From CAZJRB01 sp964547995 (lineage in GTDB: Bacteria > Planctomycetota > Planctomycetia > Pirellulales > Thermoguttaceae), in contig CAZJRB010000055.1 of assembly GCA_964547995.1 (NCBI GenBank), positions 1 through 47,101 on the forward strand: DNA of 47,101 nt. Reading direction: 5' to 3'. The notes beneath the pieces were generated by a model. It did no database searches, was not told the origin of the DNA, and worked only from the letters and a program-made list of their open reading frames with translations. Positions 33,825 through 43,104 of the stretch are shown here, in pieces. Numbering within the stretch: the first letter of the stretch is position 1; each line of letters starts with the position of its first letter. Made by a program: the position numbers and the translations under genes.

Positions 33825-35580
33825 ACTGTCGTTGTGCTCTTCCTTAACTGGTCTCTACATCACATGTATTGGGATTTCCTCGTTCGCCCAGACAGTAGCG
33901 CCATCTCGGCCACCGATTCATCGTTACAGTTTCGACGGAGCGGGTGGAGTAGGGACTAAGCTGATTGACAGCATTGGAGGTGTACATGGCGAGATCTCCT
34001 CAAAGATCGCACCAAGGCTGCCGTACCATCGTGGCAGTACGACGCTGGTTGTACTTCCCGACACGGAAGGCTACTGCCTTAAACGTCCGCAGGTCTTCTG
34101 GGATATGATGGACTGGGTAGCCAAGAGTAAGGAGAAGCGAAACATCAAGTACGTGCTGCATGTCGGGGACATTACCAACAACAACCAGCACGCAGAATGG
34201 AAAAATGCCCGTAAAGCATTCGACTTCATTGAAGGGCAGGTTCCCTATGTGCTTGCAGCAGGCAACCACGACTACGACCACACGCCCGGCCGATTAACTC
34301 ACATGAACGACTATTTTAAGGTCGAGGACCAGAAGAAGTGGCCCACCTTCGGCGACGTCTATGAGCCGGGCAAACTGGAAAACCACTACCAACTCATGGA
34401 AATCAACGGGCAGAGGTGGCTCGTGCTATCCCTGGAAATGGGTCCGAGAAAGGAAGTGATCGCCTGGGCCAACAAGGTGCTTGCCAAGCACAAGGACCGC
34501 TTGGCGATCATTCTCACCCATGGGTATCTCTATTACGGCAACGAGCGGTACAACCATCTTCGCGGCAGCCAGCGGGCCAGCCCGTACAACTTCTACGGCG
34601 ACGGGGCCGACGGCGAGATGATGTGGAATCAACTGGTCCGCAAACACCCTAATGTGATGATGGTGATCTGTGGCCACCTCTCGTCGCAGTATGTCGGCTA
34701 TCGGAAGGACAAAGCTGACCACGGCAATGTCGTCCACCAGATGCTCGTCGACTACGAGAAGATGCGAGGTGGCAATGGATTCCTGCGCGTACTGGAGTTT
34801 TTGCCCGATGGAAAGACGGTGCAGGTACGAACGTATTCACCGGTGACCAAAGAGATTAGATCGCCTGTCACTCGGGGAGACAATCCCGAGAGAGATCCAA
34901 AGCTTGAGGAATTTACATTCAAGCTCCAGGCAGCTACCGGCCATGAGCAACTCTTGGCTGCCACAAAACCAGCCAAGCCGCCGGAGAAGACGCCCGGTCA
35001 TCACGACAGTTCCACTGGCGAGGTCCCCCAGCCCAAGGACGGTGTCCGACTCAACGGCCAGGGTCAGCTTGTTATCGATGGCAACGATGAAATGGGCTAC
35101 GGCAAGCTGGATGTGGATCTCGTCAAAGGCCGAGAGGAGGTCAGCTTCGAGGTCTGGTTCACGCCGACCGAGAAAACCTATAACTGGGACGCGGTGGTCC
35201 AATTTCGGGGAGGCAAAGATGCCTTCTACTACACGTTCCGCACACTCAACAAGCACCGGGCCGAGTTGATCATCAACGGGCACAACGAGGATATTCAGCG
35301 AAGCATCGACGTGAAGGTGGGGCAACCGATGCACGTAGTGGTCACCTATGACCAGGACGGGCAAGACGGACGTCCTTTGCTGGCTTCCTATGTCAACGGC
35401 AAGCTCACCGGGCAGATGTCCACGGGAATCAAGCTTTCGGAACTTGGGCTGACCAGCGGGCAGATCGGTCCTTTTGCCGGTGCGTTCGACGAATTGCGGA
35501 TCTACGACTATCCGCTTAGCGCTCAAGAGGTGCAGGGCAGCTATGCGGCTGGCCCAGATAAGGTGAACATCAAGCAGTAG
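33808..35580 (+). CDS. Metallophosphoesterase nested in a LamG domain
   Basis: A 590-aa exported protein (signal to about residue 28). Residues 37-64 (HRYSFDGAGG, LIDSIGGVHGEI) are the opening strand of a LamG/concanavalin-like lectin domain. A calcineurin-type metallophosphoesterase occupies about 78-350: VLPDTEG (D85), HVGDITNNN (D121), AAGNHDYD (N153, H154), ILTHGYLYYGN, ICGHLSSQY. After a Pro/Lys linker, LamG resumes at about 405 (GVRLNGQGQLVIDG; VSFEVWFTP; AFDELRIYDYPLSAQEVQ). So the phosphoesterase is inserted inside the lectin fold rather than placed before it. Likely a secreted phosphodiesterase or nucleotidase acting on a glycan-associated substrate (inferred). ATG 33808 follows GGAAAG. 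Confidence 0.8.
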   Translation: MNRINRLSLCSSLTGLYITCIGISSFAQTVAPSRPPIHRYSFDGAGGVGTKLIDSIGGVHGEISSKIAPRLPYHRGSTTLVVLPDTEGYCLKRPQVFWDMMDWVAKSKEKRNIKYVLHVGDITNNNQHAEWKNARKAFDFIEGQVPYVLAAGNHDYDHTPGRLTHMNDYFKVEDQKKWPTFGDVYEPGKLENHYQLMEINGQRWLVLSLEMGPRKEVIAWANKVLAKHKDRLAIILTHGYLYYGNERYNHLRGSQRASPYNFYGDGADGEMMWNQLVRKHPNVMMVICGHLSSQYVGYRKDKADHGNVVHQMLVDYEKMRGGNGFLRVLEFLPDGKTVQVRTYSPVTKEIRSPVTRGDNPERDPKLEEFTFKLQAATGHEQLLAATKPAKPPEKTPGHHDSSTGEVPQPKDGVRLNGQGQLVIDGNDEMGYGKLDVDLVKGREEVSFEVWFTPTEKTYNWDAVVQFRGGKDAFYYTFRTLNKHRAELIINGHNEDIQRSIDVKVGQPMHVVVTYDQDGQDGRPLLASYVNGKLTGQMSTGIKLSELGLTSGQIGPFAGAFDELRIYDYPLSAQEVQGSYAAGPDKVNIKQ

Positions 35581-35739
35581 TAGGAGAGGGCGATGTTGCA
35601 GGCATCGAGCCTGGGCTTTTCGGCTAGACAAAGATGATCGCGGACTTGCCGACTGGATGCCCTCCATTCGGGTGGCCAAGTGCCTACCGGTCCATAGTTC
35701 CTGGTCTTCGTACGCGCAGTTTCGACGCTGCGGTCGATC

Positions 35740-38700
35740 CTACCTCCGCGCCTTAGAGCCCAAGGTCGTAGCGGACTTGGTTTTTCGCCTTATTGCGGGA
35801 TCCCGAGCACCCACGGTCGGTGCTACTTGCGGCCCAGGGCCCAGGGCCAGCACCTTGCCGTCGGCGGTCGAGACGTACAGGCGCCCGTTCGCGGCGGCCA
35901 TGCCGTCCCAGACGACCGGCGGCAGGTCGCGATCGGCCAGTTTCTTGCCGTCGGAGGCGGCGTACGCCAGCAGGCGCCCGTGCGTCCCGGCCACGAAGAC
36001 CGTATCGCCCGCCAGGACCACGGCCCCGATGCCCTGTACGTCCAAGCCGCGGTCTGCGCCGAAGACCTCGGCGGCCGTCCACGCCCAGCCCCCCCCGCGG
36101 GTGAAGACGCCCGGTGCGCCGACGCCGAAGACATGGGCGGCCGTCCACGTGGCGTTGTTTGGGTCCTCGTGCAGGCGGAGCAGCCAATAATCGGTGCGGC
36201 CGAGTTTTTTGGGGCGGCCGGTTTTCTTGTCTTCGACCCGGGGTACTTTATGGCGGTGGGTGTGCCATTCGCCTTTGAATGCCGCGATGCTCTCGGGCGT
36301 GAAGTCGACGCGGCAGAGGCTGCTTTTGTCATCGGTGCTTGTGAATAGGGCCCCGTCGCGAAAGGCCGCCAGAGGTCGCTTCTTCGTCAGGTAGCCATTA
36401 TTTCCCTTGAACATCCGCTGTCCGTAGGTCCAGAGGCCTCGCGGCGCCATGACGCCCGTCCCGCCCGTCCGGCAGAAGGCAAAGCCGTTCTTCCAGTCGC
36501 AGCCCACCTTGCCGGAGGCCGGATCGATCTGCCATCGCCCCATCGTGATGTAGTCGGGCGCCACGCCCGCAGACCTCGGGCCGCCCGCCGCAGGGGCCGA
36601 CGGCCGACGGGCCTCGCCCACGAGAAGGTCAAAGATGTCGACATCCAAGCCCTGTCCATTCTTACAACGATCGTAGGTGTCGCTGTCGATGGTATTGACC
36701 CACTTGACCGCCCCGGTGGCCGTATCGAGGGCCAGGATGCGGATGCCGCCATAGGCCAGCGGGTGCCGCCCGGCCGCAACGTACGCCGTGTCGCCGACCA
36801 CCAGGACGCTGCCCGCTGCGGGCCACGGCGACTCAAGTTGGCCGAAGGCAACGATGCGCTCGTCCTCCGGCGCCACGTGGAGGCGCCATGCGAGTTGGCC
36901 GTCCTTCGCGCGCAGGGCGTAAACGGTCCCGTTGCGCGTGCCCAGCAGACACAGCCCTCCCGCAAGGGTCGGCGGTGTGTCCACGCGGCCGTCGGCCGTG
37001 AAGTCCCACCGCATCTGGCCGGTCTTGGCATCCAACGCGACCACACGGTGCCTGTCGGGCTGCGCCACAAGGACAAGCCCACCGGCCGCAACCGGCGGGG
37101 TGACCGGGCCGCGCACGCCGGGGTTGTTCTCTTTCCAGTCCTGCGCCAGCACGCCCCGGGGCCAGTCGCCGAGGTCGGCCGTCCAGAGGACCTCCGGGTT
37201 CGCCGGGACGGCCGTCGCCGTCGAAGCGCTTCGCCAGAGATCGGCCCGGTAGCAGGGCCACCCGGCGTCCGCGCCCGCCGCCGCCGGCGCGGCATTGCCG
37301 AACGCCGGGCCGCGCTCGACCCTAAAGTCGGCCGGTCGCAGCATCTTTGCCGCCGGTCCGGGCAGCGGAGGCGTCGGCGCCACGGCTATGTAACTCTTGA
37401 ACATCGGCCAACACGTGCAATGCTTCGGTGCGATGTAGATAAGGCCGTTGGCCGGAATGGCGCCAGCATCCAGGCTGCAACTATGCTTGGTGATCGCGGA
37501 CCGGGTATTCAGGCCAGTGGCGATGTCAGTCAGCGTAAGACCGCGCACGAAGAACCGCTCCGTGGCCACGGGCGGGGTACAATTGGACCCCGATCCTGTA
37601 TTGTGAGTGACCACCGCCCGGCCGGTCGCCGGGTCGAACCCTAACCACTGGGAAATCTTTCCTCCATTTTCATCGCGACCAACGTTACTGATCCACAGGA
37701 GCGAACCGATATGGAGGGCCCTGGCCTGGGAGCGGTGGGTCATGTGGGGAACGAACTCGCGACCCCAAAGCACCTTGCCCGTGTCGGCCGCAATGACATG
37801 AATCGCGCTGCCGCTTCCATCCCATTCCCCTCTAATTTGCACGTGTCCCGAGAGTTCGCACACGAGGTACCCGCGGCGGTACGACAGGCGCCGGCCATTC
37901 TTGGCCCACGGGTGATCGGCCTCGGCCAGTCGCCAGAGGGGCTTTCCGGTGGCGAGGTCGAGTTTGACAATGGCCCGCGGGGCAGGTGATTCGCGGCCGC
38001 GGCGCAAACTTAGATGATTGCCCGCCTTGAAGTCGTCCCCTCCCTCGTAGAAGTAGACGCCGCCGTCGCCCGCCACCATGCCGGTAACCGGAGTGACTGC
38101 TTCGTGCGACCACAGCAGTTTGCCGCTCTCGGTGTCGAGGGCCCGGACGGTCGGCGTCTTGGCATCGCACACCACCAGCGCGCGGCCGATGTTCAGGATA
38201 TCAGTCGGCGTGCCGGCGTCGGTGTAGACCTTGATGGTTTCGCCCGTGGCGGCGTCAAGGGCCTGGAGTTTGCCCTCGTTGACCGCGTAGAACCGGTCGG
38301 CCGACGCGACCGGCAGGGCGCTCCCCCTGACGCCATGCCACGAGCCATCGATCCGCGAAGGCGGCGGGTCGAGTCGGCGGTCCCACAAGAGCAGGCCGTT
38401 GAACGCATCGCGGGCGATGACGCCGTGCGTGTAGAACCGCCCGCCGGCGGTGACGATATTCGAGGCATGCACCAGCGGCCCCGCGAGCCAGCGGATGCGT
38501 TCCGCCTTCCGGACCAGTTTATCGGCGGAAACCGCATTGCCGTCCGGCCCGTGGCGCGAGTGCGACCAGTCATCCATCTCCGCCGGCCAGGGCTTGCGGG
38601 CCAGGGTCCAGTCGCCGCCCGCTCGAACCGTTTGCACGTCCTCCAGCCCCGCCTTCTTCAGCGCGGACCCCAACGCCCCGCCGCCTTGTGCAAGAAAGAC

Positions 38701-39126
38701 ACCGGCGGGACGCAGGACGCGAACCGCTTCGGCCAGCGGCACTTTCCGGTCCTCTTCGATCAGCACGAGGTTGACCAGGTTTTCGGCATAGGGCAGCGGC
38801 TTGTCCGACGCCCATCGATTCGCTGAAATCAACCCGTAGAGACCTGTCGAGTGGATCTGCTTGCGAGCACGCTCCACTTTGGCGGCGTCGGTGTCGAGAA
38901 TCTCTACCAGAACCCGGCCGGTCCGAGCCAGCTCCAAGGCAACCGTCAAATCATCCGAGCCGACCTGCACGCACAAGCCGCCCGTCACGCCATGCTTTAC
39001 ACAAATGCTGCCGATAGGGGACCTGATTTTCTGCGCGCGGCCCACTTGGGCAAAGGCAACCAATGCAATGCTCAGCGCCAGGACCAACCACCGCCATTGC
39101 GGTTCCCGAGGACTGTTCCAACGCAC
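35740..39126 (-). CDS. Methyltransferase-like / PQQ beta-propeller protein
   Basis: A 1128-aa exported protein. A signal peptide (LVLALSIALVAFAQVGRAQ) is followed by a class I methyltransferase-like fold (about 40-175: GLCVQVGSDDLTVALELA, LVEILDTDAAKVERARKQI, AVRVLRPAGVFLAQ) that may be non-catalytic, then PQQ-like propeller repeats to the end (GKLQALDAATGETIKVY, VRALDTESGKLLWSHE, VVALDAKTGQMRWDF, LALDTATGAVKWVN). Such fusions are common in Planctomycetes; function is unknown, possibly binding at the cell surface. GTG 39126 follows AGGAGAGTACC. The C-terminal 32 residues look like a frameshift extension: removing one unit of a 7-base tandem duplication near 35832-35848 restores the natural end KVLALGRK and a stop at 35823-35825. 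Confidence 0.85.
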   Translation of the reverse strand: MRWNSPREPQWRWLVLALSIALVAFAQVGRAQKIRSPIGSICVKHGVTGGLCVQVGSDDLTVALELARTGRVLVEILDTDAAKVERARKQIHSTGLYGLISANRWASDKPLPYAENLVNLVLIEEDRKVPLAEAVRVLRPAGVFLAQGGGALGSALKKAGLEDVQTVRAGGDWTLARKPWPAEMDDWSHSRHGPDGNAVSADKLVRKAERIRWLAGPLVHASNIVTAGGRFYTHGVIARDAFNGLLLWDRRLDPPPSRIDGSWHGVRGSALPVASADRFYAVNEGKLQALDAATGETIKVYTDAGTPTDILNIGRALVVCDAKTPTVRALDTESGKLLWSHEAVTPVTGMVAGDGGVYFYEGGDDFKAGNHLSLRRGRESPAPRAIVKLDLATGKPLWRLAEADHPWAKNGRRLSYRRGYLVCELSGHVQIRGEWDGSGSAIHVIAADTGKVLWGREFVPHMTHRSQARALHIGSLLWISNVGRDENGGKISQWLGFDPATGRAVVTHNTGSGSNCTPPVATERFFVRGLTLTDIATGLNTRSAITKHSCSLDAGAIPANGLIYIAPKHCTCWPMFKSYIAVAPTPPLPGPAAKMLRPADFRVERGPAFGNAAPAAAGADAGWPCYRADLWRSASTATAVPANPEVLWTADLGDWPRGVLAQDWKENNPGVRGPVTPPVAAGGLVLVAQPDRHRVVALDAKTGQMRWDFTADGRVDTPPTLAGGLCLLGTRNGTVYALRAKDGQLAWRLHVAPEDERIVAFGQLESPWPAAGSVLVVGDTAYVAAGRHPLAYGGIRILALDTATGAVKWVNTIDSDTYDRCKNGQGLDVDIFDLLVGEARRPSAPAAGGPRSAGVAPDYITMGRWQIDPASGKVGCDWKNGFAFCRTGGTGVMAPRGLWTYGQRMFKGNNGYLTKKRPLAAFRDGALFTSTDDKSSLCRVDFTPESIAAFKGEWHTHRHKVPRVEDKKTGRPKKLGRTDYWLLRLHEDPNNATWTAAHVFGVGAPGVFTRGGGWAWTAAEVFGADRGLDVQGIGAVVLAGDTVFVAGTHGRLLAYAASDGKKLADRDLPPVVWDGMAAANGRLYVSTADGKVLALGPGPQVAPTVGARDPAIRRKTKSATTLGSKARR
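35822..35900. repeat. 3' end of PQQ gene, duplicated at 42493-42564
   Basis: 79 bases matching 42493-42564 at 71 of 72 positions, apart from a 7-base tandem duplication (CCCAGGG unit) present only here. It covers the propeller-gene 3' end, including the ancestral stop. Confidence 0.85.
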
Positions 39127-39137
39127 GGTACTCTCCT
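39019..39137. repeat. 5' end of PQQ gene, duplicated at 42567-42685
   Basis: 119 bases align without gaps to 42567-42685, about 104 identical by eye. Contains the ribosome site, GTG start and signal peptide of the PQQ gene. Confidence 0.85.
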
Positions 39138-42100
39138 TGAACTGGTATTGCTGATAGGGAATTCGCTTCCGCGTGATCGTACGTCGGTGGCCCGGGGGGT
39201 GGCATCGCTAATCAGATGAATATACTTAATTAGCCGGAATATTTCCTTTGGCTTTTTCTTGCCAGGGAGATGCCACCTGTAGTGTGCATAGCTCTTGGTG
39301 TTGTTCACTTCAAACACTTGAATTTCATTACGTGGCGACCAGGTAACGTTTGTCTGCTTGTCCACCAGTACCCAGTTGGTGCCGTCATGGCTGCCATAAA
39401 ATGACCAGTCACTCGGTCCAAATGACCAATAGGGGGATTTTGCTTTTATTTCAATGCCGCTCACGGGATGGCTGTGTCCATCCCTAAAGGTAAAGTCCAG
39501 GTTGTATGTGCTTTCGCGGAAAGTACGCCAGTTGGCAACGATAGGATTTTTCCACATATTCTCAGGCTTAAACAACTGCCCAGGTCCGCTTAGTTTGGTC
39601 TGCACCATCTCCACACCCGGAACCTGTGTGAGGCGTGCGCCTTCAGATCCGCCGGCGTTCACGGCGCGGACCTGGAAAATCGGCTTGCCGCCGCCTCTGG
39701 GTGTGAGAACCAGAAGGATGTTGTTCATTCCTGCGGAGAACGCGACGCTCTCCGTCAGCCACTCAGAGCCAAGGCGGTGGTTGCCGGGAAGAGTCCACGA
39801 TTTTTCCCGAACACCGTTCACCCACAGCTCTGCGTTTGAAATAAAGGCCATGGAAAACAGCAGGTTGATTGTCTCTGCCGTCGGGGAATACAGGCTGCCC
39901 CACGCATAGATTTCCCCGGGAAGCGGACCGTCCGGATTCGCCAGAGGAATACAGGAAGCCAGATAGGTCGGTTCAATGCTCGACCACTTTCCCGCAGCGG
40001 ACTTCTTATTGCCGCCGGGATGGATGATTCCCTCGGCAATCGGAGTTCCGCTGAGCACGTCGGTTTCAAGCACATCGAATGCTACGATGGAAGCGCCGAA
40101 CTCTATATCCATGGTGCCGGTCTTGGCCATCTTCCAGAGATCCATCGGATCGTTGTAGTTGCCCTCAAGATTAACCGCCATTACATTGGCGGTCCACTTG
40201 AGCTGGGCCGAAGAAAGGCGGCTGAACAGGCGGCTGTCGGTCGTCTTCAGGTAGATCGCTTCCTTGTCGACCACAAGGTTGCCGTCAAAGGGAATCGGCT
40301 CGCCCCACAAGTCAAAGAACTCCAGGTTTTCAAGGTCCTTCAGTTGGGTATCCACTTGTACCCAGGCATTGTTCTTATCGGTGCAGGCCAGCGCCGCGAA
40401 ATAGTGGTTTGCGGAGCTGAAGGTGGCGATCAATAGGTTGGGATCAAGTTCGATCAGCCCCTCGGCCTTTGCGCCCGCGAGGATCGAATAGATGGCATTG
40501 TTGGCCACGGCGCTCGGGCCCGGGGCCAACAAGGGGCCCCGATAGTGTCGCATGTTATTTTGCATGCCGATGTTCCAGAAGCTGTAGAACACCGAATCTT
40601 CGGCGCTCCAGCGGGCGCCGGCACCAACGTCGGCCAGTTCCCGTTGTGCCAGATCCCACCCGTGATGCTGCCTGACCTTTCTGCCGCCGTTATGTGAGGT
40701 AATTCCCCCTACAGCGGTCTGTCCCATGACCAGGGGTTTACCGAATTTATTGGTTTTTCCATCAATGCGCGAGGCAAAGCCGGTGATGGCTGAAATCCCA
40801 CCTGAACTTATAATCGGGCGGCCGTAGTTGTGGGTGCTCACCCCGTCGCAGAAGTTTACGCCCCCTGCCTTGAAAACTCGATTCACGTAGGATGTCTCCT
40901 TGTCATCAAAGTCATAGGAAACACCAAAAATCAACTCGGTTTCCGGTGCAACGGCCTTCATGGGGCCGTAGATATGGGAAAGCACATTGTTTACATAGTA
41001 GTCCGGCTGCAGCATCAGGTTGATCTCTGCATAGGACACCACTGCGTCGAGCTTGTCGCTACCCCAGCGAATCACGATATTGGTGAATAGCTCGACCAGC
41101 TTTTCGGCTGGAGGCAACAGCAGCACCTTATCCTTGGCATTGGGGAAAGTCGCCGCACCGTGACGATCTTTCATCGCAACAACGGTGCATTTCGGAACCA
41201 TCCATCCGGGCAGTCCGAAATAGTCCGCCGTGGGATCCGGATTCTTATACTCCTTTAGCTTCATCGAGCCCGGCGTACCAAGATGGACTAGTAAATGAGT
41301 GCAGCCGTTTCTTGCGGCGGCCTCCATGTCGCCATCCAGATACCAGTTAAAAACTCCTTCCTGCGGTTCCAGATATGCCCAGTGCGTTTCGACTACATGT
41401 GCGCGGAATCCGGTCTGGTACATGAGCTTATAATTGTCGTCCGGATCCCAGCCGCCATGCCAGTTGAACTCGAACTCGTCGCCCCAGTTGCGCATTCCCT
41501 GTAAACATCCGAGCTTAAAATCCGGCGGAGTCACACCGGTCAGGTTCTTTATGACCGAAAAATAACGCTGGGCCGCACCCACGATCGACTGATCGGACGC
41601 ATCGCGCGCCACCAGCACGCCCACATAGGTGCCGCGCGGCAACAGTTTTGGCGAGGTTATCTGTTTCTTGAATACCTTTCCTGGTCGGCAAGCCACCTTC
41701 GTGGTCCAGGGTTTGTGGATGACTCCGGGACGCGAAACATCCTTGGCATAGAATGCGATATCCAGCGTGCGTGCTGTTTTGCATCGTCCGGCCATGGGCA
41801 AAGAAAAGGGCTTGCCAGCCCAGTGGATCCCCTGACGGTTTTTCGGCAGGAAGTTCATCTCAACTTCCGGGGTTTCATCGATAGCCACTTCGGTATCAAT
41901 ATCGAGCCATTGGACTGCATCGATCCAGATCTTCGTTGGCTGGTTGGTATCGCCGGTCTGTATAAACTCAACCATCAATTTGTAGTTGGTGTTGGAAACA
42001 ACCACACTCGCCTGGTAGTGCGCCCACTCTGTGCCGAGGGTATGAGTGGTCGAGGATTTATATCCTTTGTACGTATACGCTGCAACTTTTGCCTTAACGG

Positions 42101-42674
42101 TTCCATGATCCACCTTGGCGGAAAAATTAAACTTTCGCAACTCATCGGGACCAAGTCCCGCCGGTGGCGTAACATAGAGCCAGCATCGGTAGGCTCCGGC
42201 CGGAATCGTCAGCTTCAGGCTCGATTGCCCCTCAGCAAATTGGCCGTTGTCGATGACCGGACCCGGCGGTGTGAAGGAGGTAAGCGGCTGACCTTTGTCT
42301 TTTGAAATAGGCGCCCAGCCGGGATGGAATGGTTCCGCCCCGAGGCCCAGTTCGAACGAGCCGTTTTGGAGTCGGTTGGGCGAGGTGGGCAGGAAGGCAA
42401 AGGCTTCGTCCAGCTCGGTCCTCAGCACAGGATCCTGAGTAAAGGCCGTGAAGCGGTGATATGTCAGCTTATTGGGGGCCGATAACGGCGGCGCTACTTG
42501 CGGCCCAGGGCCAGCACCTTGCCGTCGGCGGTCGAGACGTACAGGCACCCGTTCGCGGCGGCCAGAGGACCTGATTTCCTGCGAGCGGCCTAGTCCGGCA
42601 AAGGTGACCAACGCAATGCTTAACGCTAGGAACAACCACCGCAATTGCGGTTCCCGAGGACTGTTCCAACCCAC
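39072..42674 (-). CDS. Chimeric glycoside-hydrolase-like exported protein
   Basis: A 1200-aa ORF. Residues 1-36 are a near copy of the neighbouring PQQ protein signal peptide; residues 37-61 are the PQQ gene 3' end read in a wrong frame. Then come a CBM-like beta domain (about 100-258: LQNGSFELG, IWIDAVQWLD), a TIM-barrel resembling clan-A glycoside hydrolases (about 390-740: TGFRAHVVETHWAYLEPQEG, VVSYAEINLM with E550, GVSTHNYG) and a discoidin-like C-terminal domain (about 1055-1150). At the strand where a nucleophile Glu would be expected the sequence reads KPLVMGQTAVGG (Q652). The last 40 residues run into the PQQ leader and look like read-through. GTG 42674 uses the duplicated AGGAGAG site. 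More AT-rich than its neighbours, suggesting transfer. Confidence 0.75.
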   Translation of the reverse strand: MGWNSPREPQLRWLFLALSIALVTFAGLGRSQEIRSSGRRERVPVRLDRRRQGAGPGPQVAPPLSAPNKLTYHRFTAFTQDPVLRTELDEAFAFLPTSPNRLQNGSFELGLGAEPFHPGWAPISKDKGQPLTSFTPPGPVIDNGQFAEGQSSLKLTIPAGAYRCWLYVTPPAGLGPDELRKFNFSAKVDHGTVKAKVAAYTYKGYKSSTTHTLGTEWAHYQASVVVSNTNYKLMVEFIQTGDTNQPTKIWIDAVQWLDIDTEVAIDETPEVEMNFLPKNRQGIHWAGKPFSLPMAGRCKTARTLDIAFYAKDVSRPGVIHKPWTTKVACRPGKVFKKQITSPKLLPRGTYVGVLVARDASDQSIVGAAQRYFSVIKNLTGVTPPDFKLGCLQGMRNWGDEFEFNWHGGWDPDDNYKLMYQTGFRAHVVETHWAYLEPQEGVFNWYLDGDMEAAARNGCTHLLVHLGTPGSMKLKEYKNPDPTADYFGLPGWMVPKCTVVAMKDRHGAATFPNAKDKVLLLPPAEKLVELFTNIVIRWGSDKLDAVVSYAEINLMLQPDYYVNNVLSHIYGPMKAVAPETELIFGVSYDFDDKETSYVNRVFKAGGVNFCDGVSTHNYGRPIISSGGISAITGFASRIDGKTNKFGKPLVMGQTAVGGITSHNGGRKVRQHHGWDLAQRELADVGAGARWSAEDSVFYSFWNIGMQNNMRHYRGPLLAPGPSAVANNAIYSILAGAKAEGLIELDPNLLIATFSSANHYFAALACTDKNNAWVQVDTQLKDLENLEFFDLWGEPIPFDGNLVVDKEAIYLKTTDSRLFSRLSSAQLKWTANVMAVNLEGNYNDPMDLWKMAKTGTMDIEFGASIVAFDVLETDVLSGTPIAEGIIHPGGNKKSAAGKWSSIEPTYLASCIPLANPDGPLPGEIYAWGSLYSPTAETINLLFSMAFISNAELWVNGVREKSWTLPGNHRLGSEWLTESVAFSAGMNNILLVLTPRGGGKPIFQVRAVNAGGSEGARLTQVPGVEMVQTKLSGPGQLFKPENMWKNPIVANWRTFRESTYNLDFTFRDGHSHPVSGIEIKAKSPYWSFGPSDWSFYGSHDGTNWVLVDKQTNVTWSPRNEIQVFEVNNTKSYAHYRWHLPGKKKPKEIFRLIKYIHLISDATPRATDVRSRGSEFPISNTSSRRVPCVGTVLGNRNGGGWSWR
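42493..42564. repeat. Scar: PQQ gene 3' segment
   Basis: Near-identical to 35822-35900 but lacking its extra 7 bases. In the PQQ frame it ends naturally as KVLALGRK-stop. Directly joined to the 5' segment at 42567, meaning about 3.1 kb of a second PQQ gene is gone. Confidence 0.85.
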
Positions 42675-42685
42675 GGTACTCTCCT
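42567..42685. repeat. Scar: PQQ gene 5' segment
   Basis: About 87 percent identical to 39019-39137 with no gaps. Supplies ribosome site, start codon and signal peptide to the chimeric 1200-aa ORF. Confidence 0.85.
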
Positions 42686-42846
42686 ATACTACTAACCTCA
42701 AACATCGTTAAGTTTTTGACAAAGATTCTTGGCCAATCGACTGTAACACGTTATTCGCAAAAGCTTTAGAGGGCAGGGTTCAGGGTTCAGAATTTCCGTG
42801 CAAACGTGTCCTCAGAGTCCTGAACCCTCAGCCGTCAACTTTCCTC

Positions 42847-42872
42847 CTTTGGTTGCGGCCTCGGCCGCGCTA
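42847..42872. repeat. GCGGCC/GGCCGC hairpin, copy 2
   Basis: CTTTGGTTGCGGCC-tc-GGCCGCGCTA. The arm bases are the same as the reverse complement of 32287-32321, with a shorter loop. Confidence 0.5.
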
Positions 42873-43001
42873 AGATTTGTCGAATGGTATCTGTTAAAGC
42901 AAAATGGCCCCGTCAGCCACAGGACCCACGGGGTTTGAATCGCGCGTGGCGCGTTACCTTCGCCCCGATTTTGGTCGCGCAACGGCGAGCTTTGCGACCT
43001 A

Positions 43002-43104
43002 GTGCTTTGTCAAGTCTTAATTTTGGGGTTGTCCGTGTCGTAAACCGTTGGCACTGCTGGACTAACCAGCAGTGGCACCCCAAATCTTAATTCTGACACA
43101 GCAC
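43002..43104. repeat. MITE-like element with central hairpin
   Basis: Imperfect terminal inverted repeats of 27 bases (43002-43028 and 43078-43104; about 19 of 27 pair, both beginning GTGCTNTGTCA) surround a near-perfect hairpin CACTGCTGG-actaa-CCAGCAGTG (43052-43074). It ends 8 bases past the sulfatase stop, so it may also terminate that transcript. I recall similar CACTGCTGG hairpins as common in Planctomycetes. Confidence 0.55.
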
